This document shows, in pieces, positions 44,188 to 57,586 of a stretch of DNA of 64,000 bases. The notes under the pieces are model-generated. The model made no database searches. It saw only the letters and a list, made by a program, of their open reading frames with translations, and was not told where the DNA came from. How positions within the stretch are numbered: the stretch's first letter is position 1; the number at the start of each line of letters is the position of its first letter. Source of the stretch: Cyprinodon diabolis (lineage: Eukaryota; Chordata; Actinopteri; Cyprinodontiformes; Cyprinodontidae); contig JARPUW010000300.1 in the NCBI GenBank assembly GCA_030533445.1, forward strand, positions 1-64,000, read 5' to 3'. The position numbers and the translations under genes were made by a program.

Positions 44188-46838
44188 AATGAGCAATATG
44201 CCAGAATGTATGAATGTGTATAAGGAAGAGGCTTTTATTCTGTAGAGTCCTTGTAGTCTTATTTTGAAAGTCTATCATGAATGTGCATCAAAAGATGGGT
44301 CACGCCCAGCAGTGATATAGAATCCATTTCCAAATGTTAAATCACTGGTTTTCCATGTTATTAGGTGAATAGTTGCTGTATTACAGAGTAAATGGGAGAC
44401 TTTTATTGTGAAATTTGCTCTGGGGTGTGTTTTGAAAAGGTCACTAGAGTCTAATAAAAACAACCTGGAAGAGTTTGGGTCATAATGTTGAGCCATTTGC
44501 ATCAATTAATGCATTAGTATAATCTAGAGGCTTTTATTTTGTAGGGTCCCTGGAGTGTTATTTTGAAAGTCCAACAGAGTTGTGTTTATAGAAAATGTTC
44601 AGACCCGTCAATGATAGTTGATTACTTTCCAATCGTTAAATCACTCTTTTTCCATGTTATTAGGGCAGTAGATGAAGCGGAAATGGGAGGCTTTTATTTT
44701 GAAATTTGCTATAGGGTGTGTTTTAAACAGTCTCCTAGAGTCTATTCTCTAAAACGGGGTTGAGTTTGGGTCATAATGTTGAGCCATATAGGGCAATAAA
44801 TATATGTAAAAAAATATAGAGGCTTTTATTTTGTAGGGTCCCTGGAGTCTTATTTTGAAAGTCTATCAGTGCTGAGTGGCAAGGGAAGTGTCATGGACAG
44901 CAGTCATATAGTATCCATTTCCCAATGTTAAATCAGTCCTTTCACCCTCCATTAGATTAATATGTGCTGTTTAAAACAGCAGAGGTAAAATCTGTTTGAA
45001 GCTTGGTAACCTTGACAACGCTTAACGAGCCTCTCACTGACACAGACAACAGCTGCACTCACTATTGGTTTCTTCTTCCCAGGCTTTTTTGTATGGGAAG
45101 AACGGCACCGAACAAACGACTACTGATCAAAAACCGCATGAGTTATTCAAAAAACATTTTCACCATGAGCATCAGCAATCCTTCGACTCCAACTATGCCA
45201 ACTTTGGTGTATGTGTGTCATTCAGAAAAATATTTATGACGAGTTGAAAACACATAGTCTGATTCGTTTCTCTCCCATCTTCAGCTCAAAAAGAATAGAG
45301 AAAGGCTGAAACTCTCATCGACTTTAGGTTGGTCTGGAGGGTTTTTAAGGAAAAGTATTAACCCTACCGTAATTCCGAAGACATTGTGTGAGTCCAGAGG
45401 TTTCAGTCTACAAACTGACCAAAAATGGTGACTGTAGCTCCAAATATGTGGCCGTGAGGGCGAGAATAAGATGTTTGATCTTAAAAAAATGGCCGCCTCA
45501 CACTAAGATTTCAGCAGCTGCACTCTAGCAGGCTGCTGCAGAAGCTAACTGTCAGCTAGCTTCCAGGTGCTTACCCTCCGAACAAACGACTGCTGAGCAA
45601 AAACCGTAAAAGGTATCTGAAAAATTATTTCAGTGAAAGCAACATCTATCCTTTGTCTCAGACTGGGGTAACCTTCATGTCTGTAGGTCTTTCACAACCC
45701 AAAACGAAGCACAAACAAAATGGTTGGCCCACCTGCTCCTCCCTTTGTTTGAACTGCAGGACCTCACTCTCACTCACCTTTTAGCTGCTAAAGCACCCCT
45801 CCGAACAAACGACTGCTGAGTAAAAACCGTAAAAGGTATCTGAAAAATTCTTTTTATCTAAGCGACAGCTATATCTTGTCTTCAATTGGAGTAACTTTCA
45901 TGGCTGTAGGTCATCTACAAACTGAATGGGAAGAGAAAGAAAAAGAAAAAACGTTTCATCACACCTAAGCTTCTAATTGAGCTAGCTGCAGCAGGTCACT
46001 GTCACTCAGCTTTCAGGTGCTTAAAATGTCCTCCGAACAAACGACTGCTGAGCAAAAACCGTATGAGTTATTCAAAAAATTTTTTCACCGTGAGCGTCAG
46101 TCATCCTTCGACTCCAACTATGCCAACTTTGGTGTATGTGTGTCATTCAGAAAAATATTTATGACGAGTTTAAAACACATAGTCTGATTCGTTTTTCTCC
46201 CCTCTTCTGCTCCAAAACCAATGAAAAACGGCTCTGATTTTCATCGACTTTAGGTCGGTCTGGAGGGTTTTTAAGGAAAAGTATTAATCCTACCGTAATT
46301 CCGAAGATATTGTGTGGGTCCAGAGATTTCAGTCTACAAACTGACCAAAAATGGTGACTCTAGCTATAAATATGTGGCCGTGAGGGCGAGTTTAAAATGT
46401 TTTTTTGTGTTTAAAAAACGCCTGCCTCACACTCTAGCTTTTCAGTTGCTCCACTCTAGCAGGCTGGATTTTGCTAAAACTTTGTGGCGCTTGAGGTCTG
46501 ATTATACAAAAACCGTAGCAGTTATCAACATACCGTCTTCAGTTTTAAATAGACGAAGGATTTATCTACAAACTGAGCTTCAAACTGTTTTTCTAGGTGA
46601 ATGTATGCCGACACAGTGAAGTGCTGTTTTTTATGCTTTTTTTTTCCTCTCCCCATTCATTTCCTATGGGATTTTTTTGCGACGTTTTCGCTAATAATTC
46701 GCAAACCTTCGGACTAATGAGAAAGTTTTATACAAGCACACATCACCCCATTGGTCCCGACGCGTGTGCCAACTTTGGGCCCGATCCGCCAAACCGTGCG
46801 GGACTAGTTACGCGCCGAAGTTTTGGGTATACGGGAGA

Positions 46839-46912
46839 ATTATAATAATAATACGCGGAATAAATATGTGCAATAGTAGTAGGTGGGCCATGCCTTCGGC
46901 ATGTGGCCCCCC
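46839..46912. repeat. AAT tract with one hairpin module, unit 15
   Basis: One module at 46853-46912 follows a short AAT run. Confidence 0.92.
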
Positions 46913-47185
46913 AACTAGAAAATTTCTAAAGAAATTTTGAGGGGGGCCACCTACTGCCCGTCTGGGGAACCGGGCCAATACGGCCCTGGCAAGTGACGTC
47001 GGGGCTCCCCAGACCAACTGCTTACGCCTTTGAGGGCTGCTGAGGGAAGGAAAGAGGGCAAGTTCATGGGCAAAGAGAGCTGTGTGCCACTTGTGCTGAA
47101 ATCTGGGAAATAGACGTGCACAGCGTATGATGCACAAGGGTAATATGGGTTGTCCATATTGAAACACAGTGGGTAAAGCCCAGTT

Positions 47186-47423
47186 GGCGGGCTTCGCCCG
47201 CCTGCTAGGAGCCATCTCAGTGAAGAAAAAAATCACCAATGGCGGGCTCTGCCCGCCTTCTAAGAGCCATTGCAGTGATGAAATCACCAATGGCGGGCTC
47301 CGCCCGCCTGCTAAGAGCCATTGCAGTGATGTAATCACCTTTGGCGGGCTCCGCCCGCCTGTTACCATTGGCGGGCTCCGCCCGCCTTCTAAGAGCCATT
47401 GCAGTGATGAAATCACCAATGGC
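47186..47423. repeat. GC-box palindrome cluster, unit 15 (five boxes, A type)
   Basis: It is the standard A form. Confidence 0.92.
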
Positions 47424-48053
47424 AATGAGCAATATGCCAGAATGTATGAGTGTGTATAAGGAAGAGGCTTTTATTCTGTAGAGTCCTTGTAGTCTTATTT
47501 TGAAAGTCTATCATGAATGTGCATCAAAAGATGGGTCACGCCCAGCAGTGATATAGAATCCATTTCCAAATGTTAAATCACTGGTTTTCCATGTGATTAG
47601 GTGAATAGTTGCTGTATTACAGAGTAAATGGGAGACTTTTATTGTGAAATTTGCTCTGGGTGTGTTTTGAAAAGGTCACTAGAGTCTAATAAAAACAACC
47701 TGGAAGAGTTTGGGTCATAATGTTGAGCCATTTGCATCAATTAATGCATTAGTATAATCTAGAGGCTTTTATTTTGTAGGGTCCCTGGAGTCTTATTTTG
47801 AAAGTCCAACAGAGTTGTGTTTATAGAAAATGTTCAGACCCGTCAATGATAGTTGATTACTTTCCAATCGTTAAATCACTCTTTTTCCATGTTATTAGGG
47901 CAGTAGATGAAGCGGAAATGGGAGGCTTTTATTTTGAAATTTGCTATAGGGTGTGTTTTAAACAGTCTCCTAGAGTCTATTCTCTAAAACGGGGTTGAGT
48001 TTGGGTCATAATGTTGAGCCATATAGGGCAATAAATATATGTAAAAAATATAG

Positions 48054-51000
48054 AGGCTTTTATTTTGTAGGGTCCCTGGAGTCTTACTTTGAAAGTCTAT
48101 CAGTGCTGAGTGGCAAGGGAAGTGTCATGGACAGCAGTCATATAGTATCCATTTCCCAATGTTAAATCAGTCCTTTCACCCTCCATTAGATTAATATGTG
48201 CTGTTTAAAACAGCAGAGGTAAAATCTGTTTGAAGCTTGGTAACCTTGACAACGCTTAACGAGCCTCTCACTGACACAGACAACAGCTGCACTCACTATT
48301 GGTTTCTTCTTCCCAGGCTTTTTTGTATGGGAAGAACGGCACCGAACAAACGACTACTGATCAAAAACCGTATGAGTTATTCAAAAAACATTTTCACCAT
48401 GAGCATCAGCAATCCTTCGACTCCAACTATACCAACTTTGGTGTATGTGTGTCATTCAGAAAAATATTTATGACGAGTTGAAAACACATAGTCTGATTCG
48501 TTTCTCTCCCATCTTCAGCTCAAAAAGAATAGAGAAAGGCTGAAACTCTCATCGACTTTAGGTTGGTCTGGAGGGTTTTTAAGGAAAAGTATTAATCCTA
48601 CCGTAATTCCGAAGACATTGTGTGAGTCCAGAGGTTTCAGTCTACAAACTGACCAAAAATGGTGACTGTAGCTCCAAATATGTGGCCGTGAGGGCGAGAA
48701 TAAGATGTTTGATCTTAAAAAAATGGCCGCCTCACACTAAGATTTCAGCAGCTGCACTCTAGCAGGCTGCTGCAGAAGCTAACTGTCAGCTAGCTTCCAG
48801 GTGCTTACCCTCCGAACAAACGACTGCTGAGCAAAAACCGTAAAAGGTATCTGAAAAATTCTTTCAGTGAAAGCAACATCTATCCTTTGTCTCAGACTGG
48901 GGTAACCTTCATGTCTGTAGGTCTTTCACAACCCAAAACGAAGCACAAACAAAATGGTTGGCCCACCTGCTCCTCCCTTTGTTTGAACTGCAGGACCTCA
49001 CTCTCACTCACCTTTTAGCTGCTAAAGCACCCCTCCGAACAAACGACTGCTGAGTAAAAACCGTAAAAGGTATCTGAAAAATTATTTTTATCTAAGCGAC
49101 AGCTATATCTTGTCTTCAATTGGAGTAACTTTCATGGCTGTAGGTCATCTACAACCTGAATGGGAAGAGAAAGAAAAAGAAAAAACGTTTTGTCACACCT
49201 GATCTTCTAATTGAGCTAGCTGCAGCAGGACACTCTCCCCCAGCTTTCAGCTGCTTAAAATGTCCTCCGAACAAACGACTGCTGAGCAAAAACCGTATGA
49301 GTTATTCAAAAAATTTTTTCACCGTGAGCGTCAGTCATCCTTCGACTCCAACTATGCCAACTTTGGTGTATGTGTGTCATTCAGAAAAATATTTATGACG
49401 AGTTTAAAACACATAGTCTGATTCGTTTTTCTCCCCTCTTCTGCTCCAAAACCAATGAAAAACGGCTCTGATTTTCATCGACTTTAGGTCGGTCTGGAGG
49501 GTTTTTAAGGAAAAGTATTAATCCTACCGTAATTCCGAAGATATTGTGTGGGTCCAGAGATTTCAGTCTACAAACTGACCAAAAATGGTGACTCTAGCTA
49601 TAAATATGTGGCCGTGAGGGCGAGTTTAAAATGTTTTTTTGTGTTTAAAAAACGCCTGCCTCACACTCTAGCTTTTCAGTTGCTCCACTCTAGCAGGCTG
49701 GATTTTGCTAAAACTTTGTGGCGCTTGAGGTCTGATTATACAAAAACCGTAGCAGTTATCAACATACTGTCTTCAGTTTTAAATAGACGAAGGATTTATC
49801 TACAAACTGAGCTTCAAACTGTTTTTCTAGGTGAATGTATGCCGACACAGTGAAGTGCTGTTTTTTATGCTTTTTTTTTCCTCTCCCCATTCATTTCCTA
49901 TGGGATTTTTTGCGACGTTTTCGCTAATAATTCGCAAACCTTCGGACTAATGAGAAAGTTTTATACAAGCACACATCACCCCATTGGTCCCGACGCGTGT
50001 GCCAACTTTGGGCCCGATCCGCCAAACCGTGCGGGACTAGTTACGCGCCGAAGTTTTGGGTATACGGGAGAATTATAATAACTAGAAAATTTCTAAAGAA
50101 ATTTTGAGGGGGGCCACCTACTGCCCGTCTGGGGAACCGGGCCAATACGGCCCTGGCAAGTGACGTCGGGGCTCCCCAGACCAACTGCTTACGCCTTTGA
50201 GGGCTGCTGAGGGAAGGAAAGAGGGCAAGTTCATGGGCAAAGAGAGCTGTGTGCCACTTGTGCTGAAATCTGGGAAATAGACGTGCACAGCGTATGATGC
50301 ACAAGGGTAATATGGGTTGTCCATATTGAAACACAGTGGGTAAAGCCCAGTTGGCGGGCTTCGCCCGCCTGCTGGGAGCCATCTCAGTGAAGAAAAAAAT
50401 CACCAATGGCGGGCTCTGCCCGCCTTCTAAGAGCCATTGCAGTGATGAAATCACCAATGGCGGGCTCCGCCCGCCTGCTAAGAGCCATTGCAGTGATGTA
50501 ATCACCTTTGGCGGGCTCCGCCCGCCTGTTACCATTGGCGGGCTCCGCCCACCTTCTAAGAGCCATTGCAGTGATGAAATCACCAATGGCAATGAGCAAT
50601 ATGCCAGAATGTATGAGTGTGTATAAGGAAGAGGCTTTTATTCTGTAGAGTCCTTTGTAGTCTTATTTTGAAAGTCTATCATGAATGTGCATCAAAAGAT
50701 GGGTCACGCCCAGCAATGATATAGAATCCATTTCCAAATGTTAAATCACTGGTTTTCCATGTTATTAGGTGAATAGTTGCTGTATTACAGAGTAAATGGG
50801 AGACTTTTATTGTGAAATTTGCTCTGGGGTGTGTTTTGAAAAGGTCACTAGAGTCTAATAAAAACAACCTGGAAGAGTTTGGGTCATAATGTTGAGCCAT
50901 TTGCATCAATTAATGCATTAGTATAATCTAGAGGCTTTTATTTTGTAGGGTCCCTGGAGTCTTATTTTGAAAGTCCAACAGAGTTGTGTTTATAGAAAAT

Positions 51001-51222
51001 GTTCAGACCCGTCAATGATAGTTGATTACTTTCCAATCGTTAAATCACTCTTTTTCCATGTTATTAGGGCAGTAGATGAAGCGGAAATGGGAGGCTTTTA
51101 TTTTGAAATTTGCTATAGGGTGTGTTTTAAACAGTCTCCTAGAGTCTATTCTCTAAAACGGGGTTGAGTTTGGGTCATAATGTTGAGCCATATAGGGCAA
51201 TAAATATATGTAAAAAATATAG
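48054..51222. repeat. Satellite unit 16 (3,169 bp; no module)
   Basis: The C' monomer has the full variant set of units 4, 8, 12 and 19 (about 49,080-49,250). The next A monomer has the common form (CAAAAAATTTTTTC, GTCAGTCATCC), so the linkage is broken within about 60 bp. Private changes include one T fewer in GGGATTTTTTGCG and CATACTGTC for CATACCGTC in the last monomer. The empty junction is at 50082-50085. The ~290-bp pair starts at 50632. Confidence 0.94.
50353..50590. repeat. GC-box palindrome cluster, unit 16 (five boxes, A type)
   Basis: The last box reads GGCGGGCTCCGCCCACC, which breaks one outer base pair. CTGCTGGGAGCC replaces CTGCTAGGAGCC after the first box. Both changes are private. 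Confidence 0.92.
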
Positions 51223-54200
51223 AGGCTTTTATTTTGTAGGGTCCCTGGAGTCTTATTTTGAAAGTCTATCAGTGCTGAGTGGCAAGGGAAGTGTCATGGA
51301 CAGCAGTCATATAGTATCCATTTCCCAATGTTAAATCAGTCCTTTCACCCTCCATTAGATTAATATGTGCTGTTTAAAACAGCAGAGGTAAAATCTGTTT
51401 GAAGCTTGGTAACCTTGACAACGCTTAACGAGCCTCTCACTGACACAGACAACAGCTGCACTCACTATTGGTTTCTTCTTCCCAGGCTTTTTTGTATGGG
51501 AAGAACGGCACCGAACAAACGACTACTGATCAAAAACCGTATGAGTTATTCAAAAAACATTTTCACCATGAGCATCAGCAATCCTTCGACTCCAACTATA
51601 CCAACTTTGGTGTATGTGTGTCATTCAGAAAAATATTTATGACGAGTTGAAAACACATAGTCTGATTCGTTTCTCTCCCATCTTCAGCTCAAAAAGAATA
51701 GAGAAAGGCTGAAACTCTCATCGACTTTAGGTTGGTCTGGAGGGTTTTTAAGGAAAAGTATTAATCCTACCGTAATTCCGAAGACATTGTCTGAGTCCAG
51801 AGGTTTCAGTCTACAAACTGACCAAAAATGGTGACTGTAGCTCCAAATATGTGGCCGTGAGGGCGAGAATAAGATGTTTGATCTTAAAAAAATGGCCGCC
51901 TCACACTAAGATTTCAGCAGCTGCACTCTAGCAGGCTGCTGCAGAAGCTAACTGTCAGCTAGCTTCCAGGTGCTTACCCTCCGAACAAACGACTGCTGAG
52001 CAAAAACCGTAAAAGATATCTGAAAAATTCTTTCAGTGAAAGCAACATCTATCCTTTGTCTCATACTGGGGTAACCTTCATGTCTGTAGGTCTTTCACAA
52101 CCCAAAACGAAGCACAAACAAAATGGTTGGCCCACCTGCTCCTCCCTTTGTTTGAACTGCAGGACCTCACTCTCACTCACCTTTTAGCTGCTAAAGCACC
52201 CCTCCGAACAAACGACTGCTGAGTAAAAACCGTAAAAGGTATCTGAAAAATTCTTTTTATCTAAGCGACAGCTATATCTTGTCTTCAATTGGAGTAACTT
52301 TCATGGCTGTAGGTCATCTACAAACTGAATGGGAAGAGAAAGAAAAAGAAAAAACGTTTCATCACACCTAAGCTTCTAATTGAGCTAGCTGCAGCAGGTC
52401 ACTGTCACTCAGCTTTCAGGTGCTTAAAATGTCCTCCGAACAAACGACTGCTGAGCAAAAACCGTATGAGTTATTCAAAAAAATTTTTCACCGTGAGCGT
52501 CAGTCATCCTTCGACTCCAACTATGCCAACTTTGGTGTATGTGTGTCATTCAGAAAAATATTTATGACGAGTTTAAAACACATAGTCTGATTCGTTTTTC
52601 TCCCCTCTTCTGCTCCAAAACCAATGAAAAACGGCTCTGATTTTCATCGACTTTAGGTCGGTCTGGAGGGTTTTTAAGGAAAAGTATTAATCCTACCGTA
52701 ATTCCGAAGATATTGTGTGGGTCCAGAGATTTCAGTCTACAAACTGACCAAAAATGGTGACTCTAGCTATAAATATGTGGCCGTGAGGGCGAGTTTAAAA
52801 TGTTTTTTTGTGTTTAAAAAACGCCTGCCTCACACTCTAGCTTTTCAGTTGCTCCACTCTAGCAGGCTGGATTTTGCTAAAACTTTGTGGCGCTTGAGGT
52901 CTGATTATACAAAAACCGTAGCAGTTATCAACATACCGTCTTCAGTTTTAAATAGACGAAGGATTTATCTACAAACTAAGCTTCAAACTGTTTTTCTAGG
53001 TGAATGTATGCCGACACAGTGAAGTGCTGTTTTTTATGCTTTTTTTTTCCTCTCCCCATTCATTTCCTATGGGATTTTTTTGCGACGTTTTCGCTAATAA
53101 TTCGCAAACCTTCGGACTAATGAGAAAGTTTTATACAAGCACACATCACCCCATTGGTCCCGACGCGTGTGCCAACTTTGGGCCCGATCCGCCAAACCGT
53201 GCGGGACTAGTTACGCGCCGAAGTTTTGGGTATACGGGAGAATTATAATAACTAGAAAATTTCTAAAGAAATTTTGAGGGGGGCCACCTACTGCCCATCT
53301 TGGGAACAGGGCCAAAACGGCCCTGGCAAGTGATGTCGGGGCTCCCCAGACCAACTGCTTACGCCTTTGAGGGCTGCTGAGGGAAGGAAAGAGGGCTAGG
53401 TCATGGGCAAAGAGAGCTGTGTGCCACTTGTGCTGAAATCTGGGAAATAGACGTGCACAGCGTATGATGCAAAAGGGTAATATGGGTTGTCCATATTGAA
53501 CCGCAGTGGGTAAAGCTCAGTTGGTGGGCTCCGCCCGCCTGCTAGGAGCCCTTGCAGCGATGAAAAAAATCCCCAATGGCGGGCATTGCCCGCCTGCTAA
53601 GAGCCATTGCAGTGATGAAATCACCAATGGCGGGCTCCGCCCGCCTGCTAGGAGCCATTGCAGTGATGAAAAAAATCACCATTGGCGGGCTCCGCCCGCC
53701 TCCTAACAGCCATTGCAGTGATGAAATCACCAATGGCGGGCTCCGCCCGCCTTCTAAAAGCCATTGCAGTGATGAAATTACAAATGGCTATAAGCAATAT
53801 GCCAGAATGTATGAGTGTGTATAAGGAAGAGGCTTTTATTTTGTAGAGTCCCTGTAGTCTTATTTTGAAAGTCTATCATGGAAGTGCATCTATAGATGGG
53901 TCATGCCCAGCAGTGATATAGAATCCATTTCCAAATGTTAAATCACTGGTTTTCCATGTTATTAGGTGAATAGTTCCTGTATTACAGAGTAAATGGGGGA
54001 CTTTTATTGTGAAATTTGCTCTGGGGTGTGTTTTGAAAAGGTCACTAGAGTCTAATAAAAACAACCTGGAAGAGTTTGGGTCATAATGTTGAGCCATTTG
54101 CATCAATTAATGCATTAGTATAATCTAGAGGCTTTTATTTTGTAGGGTCCCTGGAGTCTTATTTTGAAAGTCCAACAGAGTTGTGTTTAGAGAAAATGTT

Positions 54201-54419
54201 CAGACCCATCAATGATAGTTGATGACTTTCCAATCGTTAAATCACTCTTTTTCCATTTTATTAGGGCAGTAGATGAAGCGGAAATGGGAGGCTTTTATTT
54301 TGAAATTTGCCATAGGGTGTGTTTTAAACAGTCTCCTAGAGTCTATTCTCTAAAATGGGGTTGAGTTTGGGTCATAATGTTGAGCCATATAGGGCAATAA
54401 ATATATGTAAAAAATATAG
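51223..54419. repeat. Satellite unit 17 (3,197 bp; no module; B-type tail)
   Basis: The head is of the common type with private changes (ATTGTCTGAGTCC, TCTCATACTGGGG, AAAAAAATTTTTCACC). The tail with GGGCCAAAACGGCCC matches unit 5. The empty junction is at 53252-53255. The ~290-bp pair starts at 53830. Confidence 0.94.
53523..53788. repeat. GC-box palindrome cluster, unit 17 (five boxes, B type)
   Basis: It is B type and matches unit 5, with TTCTAAAAGCC after the last box. Confidence 0.92.
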
Positions 54420-57400
54420 AGGCTTTTATTTTGAAGGGTCCCTGGAGTCTTATTTTGAAAGTCTATCAGTGCTGAGTGGCAAGGGAAGTGTCATGGACGG
54501 CAGTCATATAGTATCCATTTCCCAATGTTAAATCAGTGCTTTCACCCTCCATTAGATTAATATGTGCTGTTTAAAACAGCAGAGGTAAAATCTGTTTGAA
54601 GCTTGGTAACCTTGACAACGCTTAATGAGCCTCTCACTGACACAGACAACAGCTGCACTCACTATTGGTTTCTTCTTCCCAGGCTTTTTTGTATGGGAAG
54701 AACGGCACCGAACAAACGACTGCTGAGCAAAAACCGTATGAGTTATTAAAAAGAAAATTTCACCATGAGCATCAGCAATCCTTCGACTCCAACTATACCA
54801 ACTTTGGTGTATGTGTGTCATTCAGAACAATATTTATGACGACTTGAAAACACATAGTCTGATTCGTTTTTCTCCCATCTTCAGCTTAAAAAGAATGGAG
54901 AAAGGCTGAAACTCATCGACTTTAGGTTGGTCTGGAGGGTTTTTAAGGAAAAGTATTAATCCTACCGTAATTCCGAAGACATTGTGTGAGTCCAGAGGTT
55001 TCAGTCTACAAACTGACCAAAAATGGTGACTGTAGGTCCAAATATGTGGCCGTGAGGGCGAGAATAAGATGTTTGATCTTAAAAAAATGGCCGCCTCACA
55101 CTAAGATTTCAGCAGCTGCACTCTAGCAGGCTGCTGCAGAAGCTAACTGTCAGCTAGCTTCCAGGTGCTTACCCTCCGAACAAACGACTGCTGAGCAAAA
55201 ACCGTAAAAGGTATCTGAAAAATTCTTTCAGTGAAAGCAACATCTATCCTTTGTCTCAGACTGGGGTAACCTTCATGTCTGTAGGTCTTTCACAACCCAA
55301 AACGAAGCAAAAACAAAATGGTTGGCCCACCTGCTCCTCCCTTTCTTTTAACTGCAGGACCTCACTCTCACTCACCTTTCAGCTGCTAAAGCACCCCTCC
55401 GAACAAACGACTGCTGAGTAAAAACCGTAAAAGGTATCTGAAAAATTCTTTTTATCTAAGCGACAGCTATATCTTGTCTTCAATTGGAGTAACTTTCATG
55501 GCTGTAGGTCATCTACAAACTGAATGGGAAGAGAAAGAAAAAGAAAAAACGTTTCATCACACCTAAGCTTCTAATTGAGCTAGCTGCAGCAGGTCACTGT
55601 CACTCAGCTTTCAGGTGCTTAAAATGTCCTCCGAACAAACGACTGCTGAGCAAAAACCGTATGAGTTATTCAAAAAATTTTTTCACCGTGAGCGTCAGTC
55701 ATCCTTCGACTCCAACTATGCCAACTTTGGTGTATGTGTGTCATTCAGAAAAATATTTATGACGAGTTTAAAACACATAGTCGGATTCGTTTTTCTCCCC
55801 TCTTCTGCTCCAAAACCAATGAAAAACGGCTCTGATTTTCATCGACTTTAGGTCGGTCTGGAGGGTTTTTAAGGAAAAGTATTAATCCTACCGTAATTCC
55901 GAAGATATTGTGTGGGTCCAGAGATTTCAGTCTACAAACTGACCAAAAATGGTGACTCTAGCTATAAATATGTGGCCGTGAGGGCGAGTTTAAAATGTTT
56001 TTTTTGTGTTTAAAAAACGCCTGCCTCACACTCTAGCTTTTCAGTTGCTCCACTCTAGCAGGCTGGATTTTGCTAAAACTTTGTGGCGCTTGAGGTCTGA
56101 TTATACAAAAACCGTAGCAGTTATCAACATACCGTCTTCAGTTTTAAATAGACGAAGGATTTATCTACAAACTGAGCTTCAAACTGTTTTTCTAGGTGAA
56201 TGTATGCCGACACAGTGAAGTGCTGTTTTTTATGCTTTTTTTTTCCTCTCCCCATTCATTTCCTATGGGATTTTTTTGCGACGTTTTCGCTAATAATTCG
56301 CAAACCTTCGGACTAATGAGAAAGTTTTATACAAGCACACATCACCCCATTGGTCCCGACGCGTGTGCCAACTTTGGGCCCGATCCGCCAAACCGTGCGG
56401 GACTAGTTACGCGCCGAAGTTTTGGGTATACGGGAGAATTATAATAACTAGAAAATTTCTAAAGAAATTTTGAGGGGGGCCACCTACTGCCCGTCTGGGG
56501 AACCGGGCCAATACGGCCCTGGCAAGTGACGTCGGGGCTCCCCAGACCAACTGCTTACGCCTTTGAGGGCTGCTGAGGGAAGGAAAGAGGGCAAGTTCAT
56601 GGGCAAAGAGAGCTGTGTGCCACTTGTGCTGAAATCTGGGAAATAGACGTGCACAGCGTATGATGCACAAGGGTAATATGGGTTGTCCATATTGAAACAC
56701 AGTGGGTAAAGCCCAGTTGGCGGGCTTCGCCCGCCTGCTAGGAGCCATCTCAGTGAAGAAAAAAATCACCAATGGCGGGCTCTGCCCGCCTTCTAAGAGC
56801 CATTGCAGTGATGAAATCACCAATGGCGGGCTCCGCCCGCCTGCTAAGAGCCATTGCAGTGATGTAATCACCTTTGGCGGGCTCCGCCCGCCTGTTACCA
56901 TTGGCGGGCTCCGCCCGCCTTCTAAGAGCCATTGCAGTGATGAAATCACCAATGGCAATGAGCAATATGCCAGAATGTATGAGTGTGTATAAGGAAGAGG
57001 CTTTTATTCTGTAGAGTCCTTGTAGTCTTATTTTGAAAGTCTATCATGAATGTGCATCAAAAGATGGGTCACGCCCAGCAGTGATATAGAATCCATTTCC
57101 AAATGTTAAATCACTGGTTTTCCATGTTATTAGGTGAATAGTTGCTGTATTACAGAGTAAATGGGAGACTTTTATTGTGAAATTTGCTCTGGGTGTGTTT
57201 TGAAAAGGTCACTAGAGTCTAATAAAAACAACCTGGAAGAGTTTGGGTCATAATGTTGAGCCATTTGCATCAATTAATGCATTAGTATAATCTAGAGGCT
57301 TTTATTTTGTAGGGTCCCTGGAGTCTTATTTTGAAAGTCCAACAGAGTTGTGTTTATAGAAAATGTTCAGACCCGTCAATGATAGTTGATTACTTTCCAA

Positions 57401-57586
57401 TCGTTAAATCACTCTTTTTCCATGTTATTAGGGCAGTAGATGAAGCGGAAATGGGAGGCTTTTATTTTGAAATTTGCTACAGGGTGTGTTTTAAACAGTC
57501 TCCTAGAGTCTATTCTCTAAAACGGGGTTGAGTTTGGGTCATAATGTTGAGCCATATAGGGCAATAAATATATGTAAAAAATATAG
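54420..57586. repeat. Satellite unit 18 (3,167 bp; no module)
   Basis: The head matches unit 6 at offset 38,175, including the extra T at about 55,996. The tail is A type, unlike the B tail of unit 6. The empty junction is at 56448-56451. The ~290-bp pair starts at 56998. Confidence 0.94.
56719..56956. repeat. GC-box palindrome cluster, unit 18 (five boxes, A type)
   Basis: It is the standard A form. Confidence 0.92.

Larger units (their letters stand above)
42432..44819. repeat. Satellite unit 14 (2,388 bp; loses four monomers)
   Basis: This is the only short unit. It is 924 bp shorter than unit 4, which has the same module number and GC-box form. The first type A monomer (CGGCAACGAAAACAAACG, as in unit 5) and the left part of the first type B monomer are present. 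The sequence then continues as the second type B monomer, so C, C', the second A and parts of the two B copies are missing. Two modules; A-type tail with CCTTAGAGGGC. The ~290-bp pair starts at 44229. Confidence 0.95.
44820..48053. repeat. Satellite unit 15 (3,234 bp; one module)
   Basis: Private head variants include AAAAACCGCATGAG in the first A monomer (its ACCGT core is lost by a T-to-C change), CAACTATGCCAAC there, and TATTAACCCTACC in the first B. The tail is A type with one private site, TTCCATGTGATTAGG at about 47590. The ~290-bp pair starts at 47465. Confidence 0.94.

Noticed and set aside
42432..44819. Short unit 14 as an assembly collapse
   Set aside because: The junction sits in a 51-bp tract identical between two internal monomers with correct left and right diagnostic sites, and the rest of the unit is intact. 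A biological deletion is the simpler reading, though raw reads would settle it.
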